A DNA stretch of 8,452 nt, taken from the NCBI GenBank assembly GCA_934385475.1, contig CAKRPS010000068.1, positions 1-8,452 of the forward strand, read 5' to 3'. Made by a program: the position numbers and the translations under genes. Every line of letters starts with the position of its first letter. The first letter of the stretch is position 1. This document shows, piece by piece, positions 1 to 5,454 of the stretch. This stretch comes from an uncultured Lachnospiraceae bacterium (GTDB lineage: Bacteria; Bacillota; Clostridia; Lachnospirales; Lachnospiraceae). The notes beneath the pieces were generated by a model. That model was not told where the DNA came from and did not search any database. It saw only the letters and a program-made list of their open reading frames with translations.

Positions 1-358
1 GTCCATGACAATAAAAGAAATTTTTCACTTTATAAAGCTTGCTGCAAAAGGTGGTTCCGGTCTGGATGACCAGATGAATAAAGCCAAAAAACCTCATATT
101 TATGTGGGGATGGTCTGCGTGAGGGAAGCGTATCAGGGACAGGGCTATATGCGAAAGGTGATGGACATTGCCTTTGCAGAAGGCAACCGGCTTCAGGTTC
201 CTGTCGTCCTGGATACCGATGCCCGATCAAAATGTGATAAATATATGCACCTTGGAATGGAACTTGCCGGAAAGCGGAATTTTGGCAGGCACGGATTTCT
301 GTACGACCTTGTCAAATACCCGGATGATCCGGCATTGTCTGTACAATCCTCTTGTTAA
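1..358 (+). CDS. GNAT family N-acetyltransferase, C-terminal part (5' end outside window)
   Basis: Probable acetyl-CoA-dependent N-acetyltransferase; the substrate cannot be told. The reading frame is open to the left edge. An ATG at position 5 gives 117 residues, but no ribosome binding site is visible before it and the piece holds only the second half of a GNAT fold, so the true start is very likely upstream. Counting from that ATG, a beta strand (residues 32-40, IYVGMVCVR) leads into the acetyl-CoA pyrophosphate-binding loop Q44-G-Q-G47-Y-M49, followed by a helix (to about 60), the strand VPVVLDTDA (65-73) and the family-typical tail with KYMHLGME (79-86) and YDLVKYP (100-106). The last position of the Q/R-x-x-G-x-G/A motif is Met instead of Gly or Ala. 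The TAA stop is at 356-358. It converges on the small minus-strand ORF ending at 385. No clear terminator follows it. Family assignment is firm; function is not. Confidence 0.8.
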   Translation, partial: SMTIKEIFHFIKLAAKGGSGLDDQMNKAKKPHIYVGMVCVREAYQGQGYMRKVMDIAFAEGNRLQVPVVLDTDARSKCDKYMHLGMELAGKRNFGRHGFLYDLVKYPDDPALSVQSSC

Positions 359-384
359 CACGGATACGTTCTGCACTCGCACCA

Positions 385-573
385 TCACCCGCGTCCTGCG
401 CACGGTGCAGCGTTCTCGCATAGCTCTCCTGCATATCCCGCGTATTTCTGTAGTTTAAAAACTCTTCTCCAATACCGGTCGGCAGGTTCTACAGTTCCTT
501 CATAATATTCCTGAACTGTAAATCTACGTCCATTTCCACATTCCCATTTTGATATGGTTTTCTCCTGATCCAT
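385..573 (-). CDS. hypothetical small protein, 62 residues
   Basis: I do not recognise this protein. It has an ATG start, a TGA stop and two possible Shine-Dalgarno matches: AGGGG ten bases and AGGA four bases before the ATG. The composition looks like a real soluble protein: a charged N-terminus with WECGNGRRFTVQEYYEG (10-26), then DRYWRRV (32-38), aromatic-rich, and three cysteines (12, 52, 58) with a C-x5-C pair near the end. Codon choice (GAA, AAA, GGA, TAT) matches the neighbouring genes. There is no signal peptide or membrane segment. It lies 153 bases downstream of the Nim-like gene on the same strand and ends 26 bases from the convergent GNAT gene. It could be an intact small gene or the remaining N-terminus of a longer, decayed gene; the other frames beyond the stop show no obvious continuation. 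Confidence 0.5.
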   Translation of the reverse strand: MDQEKTISKWECGNGRRFTVQEYYEGTVEPADRYWRRVFKLQKYAGYAGELCENAAPCAGRG

Positions 574-726
574 ATATTCCTATCCCCTTTCATAGTTTCC
601 CGGCATCTGCAACTGTCAATGCCATTTTACGTATCTATGCTGCCTGATAAGAATAGCTGATCAGAAGTTCTTTTAGAACCCACGCTCCGTAGGATGACAA
701 AATATTATCTATTTTTTTGATGATAT
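574..726. other. 153-base intergenic region between the Nim-like gene and the small ORF
   Basis: AT-rich, with no further gene. It holds the ribosome binding site of the small ORF (578-588), a TAAAAT -10-like hexamer on the minus strand (624-629) without a good -35, a short 6-bp hairpin (666-680) and an A/T run (about 700-720) after the Nim-like stop. None is strong enough to call as a promoter or terminator. Confidence 0.5.
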
Positions 727-1203
727 CTATCCTTTCTTTTTTGCCTTTGCGGTGAACTCCGTTACTGTCACCTTGATCACCGCCACAGAAGATGCCATCC
801 TCTCATCCATCGTAAATTCTTTGCCAGTCTGGGTTTTCATAAGCTGTCGTAACCCACATATCTTTTCCTGCTCATCGGTTACGATCTTGGCTGTGCCTTT
901 TCCCATAACAGAAGCAAAATAGGCTCCGTAATTACAGGGAATCTCTCCGCCTGGATCAAGTTCCGTATCACATTCCAGTTCAACACATACCTTTGGATTT
1001 CTGTTGATCAGATCGATCTTATGCCCTTCCTTTGCGCCGTGCATATAGAAGATAATCGAGTCACTCTGATACACATAACCATAGTGCATCGGCACAATAT
1101 AGGGATATTCATCATCATACAGGCCAAGGTGCAGAACCCTTGCCTTATCCAGTATCTGTCGTATTTCATCTATACTTGTAACTTCTCTGTCTTTTCTCCG
1201 CAT
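727..1203 (-). CDS. pyridoxamine 5'-phosphate oxidase family protein (Nim-type FMN-binding split barrel)
   Basis: A 158-residue cytoplasmic protein of the flavin-binding split-barrel superfamily, subgroup of 5-nitroimidazole reductase (Nim)-like proteins. Visible family features in order: N-terminal MRRKDREVTSIDEI (1-14); the first barrel strands LHLGLYDDEYPYIVPMHYGY (24-43); strand and loop IIFYMHGAKEGHKIDLI (50-66), the FMN-phosphate region of the family; NPKVCVELE (69-77); YFASVMGKGTAKIV (95-108); and a basic C-terminal tail ending KAKKKG. Length is normal for the family. The ATG is supported by AGGA four bases and GGAG eleven bases upstream. Members bind FMN or other cofactors and some reduce nitroimidazole drugs, but most chromosomal copies have no proven substrate, so resistance should not be assumed. 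It follows hflX after a hairpin-rich 113-base gap. No clear -10/-35 pair was found. The TAG stop is at 727-729. Confidence 0.88.
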   Translation of the reverse strand: MRRKDREVTSIDEIRQILDKARVLHLGLYDDEYPYIVPMHYGYVYQSDSIIFYMHGAKEGHKIDLINRNPKVCVELECDTELDPGGEIPCNYGAYFASVMGKGTAKIVTDEQEKICGLRQLMKTQTGKEFTMDERMASSVAVIKVTVTEFTAKAKKKG

Positions 1204-1223
1204 AGTATCCTAATCTCCATACC

Positions 1224-1242
1224 TGCGCACGCTTTTTGCGCA
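1224..1242. repeat. 6-bp inverted repeat (TGCGCA, 7-base loop)
   Basis: Two copies of the self-complementary hexamer TGCGCA (1224-1229 and 1237-1242) flank a seven-base spacer containing a T-run on the plus strand. It is the third and nearest hairpin upstream of the Nim-like start, ending about 20 bases before the ATG and close to its ribosome binding site. It could form a GC-rich hairpin in the leader RNA. There is no adjacent T-run in the minus direction, so it is not a standard terminator. Whether it matters for expression is unknown. Confidence 0.35.
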
Positions 1243-1245
1243 TCT

Positions 1246-1281
1246 CGAGTTTGTGTCAAATGTACGCAGACACAAATCTCG
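1246..1281. promoter_or_regulatory. operator-like or hairpin-forming inverted repeat upstream of the Nim-like gene
   Basis: TTTGTGTC (1250-1257) and GACACAAA (1269-1276) are a perfect 8-bp inverted repeat with an 11-base spacer. Pairing continues outward through CGAG (1246-1249) and CTCG (1278-1281) past one unpaired base at 1277, giving 12 paired bases. On the minus strand the half nearer the Nim-like gene contains TTGACA, the consensus -35 hexamer, but no acceptable -10 follows at 16-18 bases. The symmetry would suit a dimeric repressor site or an RNA hairpin; the sequence alone does not decide. It matches no regulator motif I can name with confidence. Confidence 0.4.
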
Positions 1282-1282
1282 C

Positions 1283-1317
1283 GTGTGAAAAATCTTCCGT
1301 ATATGGATTTTTCACAC
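1283..1317 (-). terminator. stem-loop at the 3' end of hflX, probable terminator or 3'-end stabiliser
   Basis: GTGTGAAAAATC (1283-1294) and GATTTTTCACAC (1306-1317) are perfect 12-bp complements separated by 11 bases. The arm begins at the last base of the hflX TAG stop codon (1317-1319), so the hairpin directly abuts the gene. In the minus direction it is not followed by a T-run, so it is not a textbook intrinsic terminator. The T-run within the stem could give partial termination or protect the 3' end. It is the first of three successive inverted repeats in the hflX-nim gap. Confidence 0.5.
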
Positions 1318-2627
1318 TATCTCACATATTTCTTATAGTACTGATAATCCTCCTGACGACAGTTTACGTGTATCCGGATGCCATCCTCCCGGTATTCTGT
1401 CTCATAGACTACCCCATGTTCATTCAGATAGGACACTGCCCGCCCATCCGTGTAGGGAATCAGCAGGGTACATTCCTGATAGCCACCTGCCAGCTTTTTC
1501 TCGATCAGTTCAATCAGCTGCTCCATCCCGATCTGTTTCTTCGCGGACAAATAGACAGCCTGATCCGTCACCACAGGCAGATGGCTTAACAGCTTCTCCT
1601 GCGCTATCCCAGCAAGTCCCGGTACTACCTCCGGAGACACCATATCCACCTTGTTATAGACATAGATCATGGGAATCCCATCTGCTCCCAGTTCTTTCAA
1701 GGTCTGGTTCGTTACGGCAATCTGTTCCTTATAATGTTCATCGCTGTAATCTACCACCTGCAAGAGAATATCTGCCTCTCTTGCCTCCTCCAACGTGGAA
1801 TGAAAAGCCTCGATCAGATTGTGAGGAAGCTTATGGATAAAGCCGACGGTATCAGATAACAGAAACGCGTGATGATTTTCCGGCTCAATCTTCCTCACCG
1901 TAGTATCCAGAGTCGCAAACAGCATATCCTTTTCCATGACCTTCTTTTCTTCCACATCTACCTCGTCCATGCCGTACAGTTCAAGCATGGTGTTGAGTAA
2001 GGTAGACTTTCCGGCATTGGTATAGCCCACCAGTGCCACTCTTGGTATTCCGGACATGGATCTGCGTTTTCGCTGTGTTTCACGTTCGGAGCTGACATCC
2101 TTCAACTCCCTGCGCAGTTCAGTCAATCTCCTCTCCAGTACACGACGGTCCAGTTCCAGCTTTTTTTCTCCCGCTCCCTTGTTGCTCATCGCACCGCTGC
2201 CGCCGCCCTGACGGCTAAGTGCTGCATGAAGTCCTACCAGTCTCGGCAGCATATACTGTAATCTCGCCACTTCTACCTGTAACTTTGCTTCCCGTGACTT
2301 TGCCCGGCTTGCAAAGATATCCAGGATCAGCGTACTTCTGTCCAGAATCGGCTTGCCGATCTGTTCCTGCAAATTGCGCATCTGCATGGGCGATAAGGAA
2401 TTGTCAAAGATGACAATGTCCGCCTCGCACTCCTGCGCGGTTTCCCTGACCTCCTCAACCTTTCCGGTTCCTATATAGAAAGCCTTGTGCACCTCTGTAA
2501 GTGTCTGTTCTATAATCGCTACCGTCTCCATGTCGCAGGCCTTTGCTAATGCCTCCAGTTCCTGCAAAGAAGTCAGATAGTCTTCACCGTCATTTAAATT
2601 CACTCCAACAAGCAATGCTCTTTCCAC
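1317..2627 (-). CDS. hflX: GTPase HflX
   Basis: A 436-residue ribosome-associated GTPase of the Obg/HflX class. HflX family members bind the 50S subunit or 70S ribosome and split stalled or heat-stressed ribosomes. The N-terminal nucleotide-binding-like domain (about 1-130) has the family signature around RSTLILDIFASRA (97-109). A glycine-rich linker (GGGSG at 141-145, GAGEKK at 151-156) leads into a charged helical stretch (160-190). The G domain follows: P-loop GYTNAGKS (201-208), switch I FATLDTTVR (237-245), DTVG (259-262), NKVD (325-328) and SAKK (361-364). A short C-terminal domain ends at 436. Length is typical. The start is GTG (2625-2627): no in-frame ATG lies between it and the upstream TGA at 2721-2723, and AAGG sits seven bases before it. 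The TAG stop overlaps a hairpin. It lies 106 bases after glgP, beyond that gene's terminator, but I see no convincing promoter of its own. Confidence 0.96.
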   Translation of the reverse strand: MERALLVGVNLNDGEDYLTSLQELEALAKACDMETVAIIEQTLTEVHKAFYIGTGKVEEVRETAQECEADIVIFDNSLSPMQMRNLQEQIGKPILDRSTLILDIFASRAKSREAKLQVEVARLQYMLPRLVGLHAALSRQGGGSGAMSNKGAGEKKLELDRRVLERRLTELRRELKDVSSERETQRKRRSMSGIPRVALVGYTNAGKSTLLNTMLELYGMDEVDVEEKKVMEKDMLFATLDTTVRKIEPENHHAFLLSDTVGFIHKLPHNLIEAFHSTLEEAREADILLQVVDYSDEHYKEQIAVTNQTLKELGADGIPMIYVYNKVDMVSPEVVPGLAGIAQEKLLSHLPVVTDQAVYLSAKKQIGMEQLIELIEKKLAGGYQECTLLIPYTDGRAVSYLNEHGVVYETEYREDGIRIHVNCRQEDYQYYKKYVR

Positions 2628-2634
2628 GAGATAA

Positions 2635-2638
2635 CCTT
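2635..2638 (-). promoter_or_regulatory. ribosome binding site fixing the GTG start of hflX
   Basis: AAGG on the minus strand, seven bases before the GTG; a second AAAGG lies at 2640-2644. With no ATG available in frame, this spacing supports the GTG as the true start. Confidence 0.6.
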
Positions 2639-2676
2639 GCCTTTCTTTATTCTGTCCTGTATTTTCCTCGTCGTCA

Positions 2677-2713
2677 TAACAAACAAGGCCGCCACCCTTC
2701 CGGACAGCGGCCT
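2677..2713 (-). terminator. intrinsic terminator after glgP
   Basis: On the minus strand, a 12-bp stem (2713-2702 with 2697-2686) has a perfect 7-bp GC-rich base, AGGCCGC/GCGGCCT. Three G-U wobbles and two G-C pairs close a GGAA loop of the GNRA type. The T-rich tail TTGTTTGTT (2685-2677) follows directly. The hairpin begins 21 bases after the glgP stop codon. The wobbles would be A-C mismatches in plus-strand RNA, so the structure is oriented for minus-strand transcripts. It separates glgP from hflX, although read-through may still feed hflX. Confidence 0.8.
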
Positions 2714-2733
2714 CTCTGTTTCATTTTCTATTT

Positions 2734-5256
2734 CTAAATTTGTCTGCTGGTCTTCTTTACCGTTGCCGTTGATGCGGAAACAACCGGCTCCTTCGGGATC
2801 AAAACCTTATCCAGCTTCCAGATGTCGTCCACGTACTCCTGAATCGTTCTGTCTGAACTGAACTTTCCGGAACATGCAACATTCAGCATGGCACTCTTTG
2901 CCCAGCCCTTTTCGTTCCTGTATGCACGCTCTACCTTCTTCTGTGCCTCTGCATAGGACTTGAAGTCCTTCAGAATAAAGTAGGTATCTGCCTTGGAGGT
3001 ACTCAAGGTGTTAAGCAGTGAGTTGTACAACGGTCTGAACAGGTCAGGATCATTCGGAGCGTAGGTTCCGTTGATGAGCTGCATCAGTACCTTGCGTACA
3101 TCCGGGTCATTGTTGAAGATTTCTGTCGGATCATATCCACCGAAGTTTTCATAGCGGATAACCTCATCGGAGCTGAGTCCGAAAATGAATGCATTTTCTT
3201 CTCCGACCTCTTCTACAATCTCCACATTTGCTCCATCCATTGTACCGATAGTAAGTGCTCCGTTTAACATGAACTTCATGTTACCGGTACCGGATGCCTC
3301 TTTACTTGCAGTGGAAATCTGCTCAGATACATCCGCTGCCGCAAAGATGATCTCCGCGTTTGATACGCGATAATTCTCAATAAATACAACCTTGATCTTG
3401 CCGCCGATTGCCGGATCATTATTGACAACATCTGCCACAGAGTTGATCAGCTTGATCGTCAGCTTCGCATTCATATAGCCGGCTGCTGCCTTTGCACCGA
3501 AAATAAACGTTCTCGGATAGAAATCCATATCCGGATGCTCTTTTAATTCATTATACAGATACATTACATGTAATATGTTCAAAAGCTGACGCTTGTATTC
3601 ATGCAGTCTCTTAACCTGTACATCAAAGATAGATCTCGGATTCACTTCGATTCCGTTGTGCTCTAATATATATTTTGCAAGACGTACCTTGTTCTGGTAC
3701 TTGATGTTCATGAACTCCTGCTGAGCCTTCTCATCATCCACATAAACCTTCAGCTTATTGATCTTCGGAAGATCTGTGATCCAATCATCACCCACATGCG
3801 CTGTCACCCAGTCTGCCAACAGCGGATTTGCATGGAGCAGGAATCTTCTCTGTGTGATACCGTTGGTCTTATTGTTGAATTTCTCCGGCATCATCTCATA
3901 GAAGTCCTTGAGTTCCTGATGCTTCAGGATCTCAGTATGCAGTCTGGCAACACCGTTTACAGAGTAGCCTGCTGCGATAGCAAGATGTGCCATCTTAACC
4001 TGACCATCATAGATAATTGCCATCTTGCGAACCTTCTCCTGATTGCCCGGATAAAGCTGCTCGATTCTTGCAACAAATCTGCGGTTGATCTCTTCCACTA
4101 TCTGATATACACGGGGAAGCAGTCTGGAGAACAGCTCGATCGGCCACTTCTCAAGTGCCTCAGCCATGATCGTATGATTGGTATATGCACAGGTCTTTGT
4201 GGTAACTTCCCATGCCTCATCCCATGTTAAATAATACTCATCCATGAGGATTCTCATAAGCTCTGCGATTGCAACTGTCGGATGCGTATCGTTCAGCTGG
4301 AAGGTAACCTTCTCGTAGAACTTACGGATATCCTCGTGTTTTCTCATATATTTGTCCACTGCTTCCTGAACAGAGGCAGAGATGAAAAAATACTGCTGTT
4401 TTAAACGAAGCTCCTTGCCTGCATAGTGATTGTCATTCGGATACAGGACCTCGACGATATTTCTCGCAAGGTTTTCCTGCTCTACCGCCTTCTGATAATC
4501 TCCCTTGTCAAAGGAGTCAAGCTGGAAACAGTCAACAGGCTCTGCATCCCAGATACGAAGTGTATTGACAAATCCGTTTCCATAGCCTACTACCGGCATG
4601 TCATAAGGGATTGCACGGACGGCCTGATAGCCTTCCTGTTTGAAATTGCTTCTTCCATTCTCATCTACATAAACGTTGACATAGCCGCCGAAACGAACCT
4701 CTTTGGCATACTCAGGTCTTCTGAGTTCAAACGGATTTCCGTCCTTCAGCCAGTTATCCGGCACTTCCACCTGATAACCATTGCGGATTTCCTGCTTAAA
4801 CATACCGTAACGGTAGCGGATACCACAGCCATAAGCTGCATAGTTCAAGGTTGCAAGGGAATCCAGGAAGCAGGCTGCCAGTCTTCCAAGTCCACCGTTT
4901 CCAAGTGCTGCATCCGGTTCCTGATCCTCTACCACGTTAATATCTATTCCCAACTCCTGAAGCGCTTTAGCCGCTTCCTTATATGCCTGAAGGTTGATCA
5001 TGTTGTTGCCGAGTGCACGGCCCATCAAAAATTCCATGGACAGATAGTACACCATCTTAGGGTCCTGCTTTTCAAACTCCTTCTGTGTTGCCAGCCACTG
5101 ATCTACCACAGCATCCTTGATTGCATAGGATACTGCCTGAAAAATCTGCTGATCTGTCGCTTCCTCCAATGTTTTGCGGTAAAGTGTCTTGATGTTGTAA
5201 AGCACACTTCTCTTGAAAAGCTCTGTATCAAAGGTTGTTCCAGCCTTCTGTGCCAT
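2734..5256 (-). CDS. glgP: glycogen/starch/alpha-glucan phosphorylase
   Basis: An 840-residue cytoplasmic enzyme of glycosyltransferase family 35. It releases glucose-1-phosphate from alpha-1,4-glucan chains using inorganic phosphate and pyridoxal phosphate. N-terminal domain motifs: YYLSMEFLMGRAL (70-82) and LGNGGLGRLAACFLDS (118-133). NDTHP is at 322-326. The catalytic C-terminal half has RLHEYKRQ (550-557) and EASGTGNMKF (653-662), with the PLP Schiff-base lysine at K661. R550, K555 and K661 have the same spacing as R569, K574 and K680 of rabbit muscle phosphorylase, so the active site looks complete. Length is close to the animal enzymes and at the upper end for bacteria. The last 20 or so residues form a Ser/Thr/Lys-rich tail beyond the conserved core. 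The ATG start has an AGGAGG site seven bases upstream. It has its own likely promoter (TATAAT at 5316-5321) and a terminator after the TAG stop. No other glycogen genes are next to it in this window. Confidence 0.97.
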   Translation of the reverse strand: MAQKAGTTFDTELFKRSVLYNIKTLYRKTLEEATDQQIFQAVSYAIKDAVVDQWLATQKEFEKQDPKMVYYLSMEFLMGRALGNNMINLQAYKEAAKALQELGIDINVVEDQEPDAALGNGGLGRLAACFLDSLATLNYAAYGCGIRYRYGMFKQEIRNGYQVEVPDNWLKDGNPFELRRPEYAKEVRFGGYVNVYVDENGRSNFKQEGYQAVRAIPYDMPVVGYGNGFVNTLRIWDAEPVDCFQLDSFDKGDYQKAVEQENLARNIVEVLYPNDNHYAGKELRLKQQYFFISASVQEAVDKYMRKHEDIRKFYEKVTFQLNDTHPTVAIAELMRILMDEYYLTWDEAWEVTTKTCAYTNHTIMAEALEKWPIELFSRLLPRVYQIVEEINRRFVARIEQLYPGNQEKVRKMAIIYDGQVKMAHLAIAAGYSVNGVARLHTEILKHQELKDFYEMMPEKFNNKTNGITQRRFLLHANPLLADWVTAHVGDDWITDLPKINKLKVYVDDEKAQQEFMNIKYQNKVRLAKYILEHNGIEVNPRSIFDVQVKRLHEYKRQLLNILHVMYLYNELKEHPDMDFYPRTFIFGAKAAAGYMNAKLTIKLINSVADVVNNDPAIGGKIKVVFIENYRVSNAEIIFAAADVSEQISTASKEASGTGNMKFMLNGALTIGTMDGANVEIVEEVGEENAFIFGLSSDEVIRYENFGGYDPTEIFNNDPDVRKVLMQLINGTYAPNDPDLFRPLYNSLLNTLSTSKADTYFILKDFKSYAEAQKKVERAYRNEKGWAKSAMLNVACSGKFSSDRTIQEYVDDIWKLDKVLIPKEPVVSASTATVKKTSRQI

Positions 5257-5263
5257 TTGCGTT

Positions 5264-5269
5264 CCTCCT
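5264..5269 (-). promoter_or_regulatory. consensus ribosome binding site of glgP
   Basis: A perfect AGGAGG on the minus strand, seven bases before the glgP ATG. It fixes this start and predicts strong translation. Confidence 0.85.
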
Positions 5270-5315
5270 CATTACTTTTCTGTCGTTTTATTCCATATGA
5301 AAAAATTCCCTTTTT

Positions 5316-5344
5316 ATTATATATGCTCTTTTTCGGTTTGACTA
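5316..5344 (-). promoter_or_regulatory. predicted sigma-A type promoter of glgP
   Basis: The minus strand shows a perfect -10 hexamer TATAAT (5316-5321) and, 17 bases upstream, TAGTCA (5339-5344), a 4-of-6 match to TTGACA. Transcription would begin near 5308-5310, giving a leader of roughly 50 bases that contains the AGGAGG site. The region is AT-rich as expected. The weak -35 suggests moderate or activator-assisted use. A 6-bp inverted repeat sits just upstream. Confidence 0.6.
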
Positions 5345-5349
5345 CCATC

Positions 5350-5371
5350 AATCTGCTCAAAATATCAGATT
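5350..5371. repeat. 6-bp inverted repeat just upstream of the glgP promoter
   Basis: AATCTG (5350-5355) and CAGATT (5366-5371) are complementary with a 10-base AT-rich spacer. They lie immediately upstream of the -35 hexamer, where an activator could bind. Half-sites this short occur often by chance, and I do not recognise a known regulator motif; it is not a good catabolite-response (cre) match. Confidence 0.25.
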
Positions 5372-5399
5372 ATTACCGATCAGACTGCCACATAAATGC

Positions 5400-5431
5400 G
5401 AAAAGTTCCACTCAAAAGAGTGAAACTTTCC
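5400..5431 (-). terminator. stem-loop after ileS, probable terminator
   Basis: On the minus strand, a 14-bp stem (5431-5418 with 5413-5400) closes a TTTT loop, starting 23 bases after the ileS TAA stop. Three pairs in the minus RNA are G-U wobbles that would be A-C mismatches in plus-strand RNA, so the structure was probably selected for leftward transcripts from ileS. The 3' arm carries a T-run (CTTTTC), but the sequence after the stem (GCATTTATG) is only moderately T-rich, so termination may be incomplete and some ileS transcripts may enter glgP. Confidence 0.6.
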
Positions 5432-5454
5432 GTTTTCTGAAAACAATATAAATT

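Noticed and set aside
227..458. Open frames on both strands overlapping the GNAT 3' end and the small ORF
   Set aside because: Arg-rich or featureless translations that overlap better-supported frames; no ribosome binding sites.
589..619. TTGACA (614-619) and TATGAA (589-594) on the minus strand as a promoter for the small ORF
   Set aside because: The spacer is 19 bases and the predicted start would fall at or beyond the ribosome binding site, leaving almost no leader.
666..680. Hairpin between the Nim-like gene and the small ORF as a terminator
   Set aside because: Only 5-6 bp with a 3-base loop and no T-run after it in the minus direction.
5103..5360. 85-codon minus-strand frame overlapping the start of glgP and its leader
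   Set aside because: It would start within the leader or promoter and overlaps glgP out of frame; the translation is basic and featureless and it lacks its own ribosome binding site.
4426..5451. Long 341-codon open frame on the plus strand, antisense to glgP
   Set aside because: It lies almost wholly opposite the well-supported glgP frame, has a Cys/Leu/Ile-rich composition typical of antisense shadows, and has no family features.
5257..5454. Catabolite-response (CcpA cre) site upstream of glgP
   Set aside because: No sequence there matches the cre consensus on both halves; the best partial match is near the ileS end and fails on one side.
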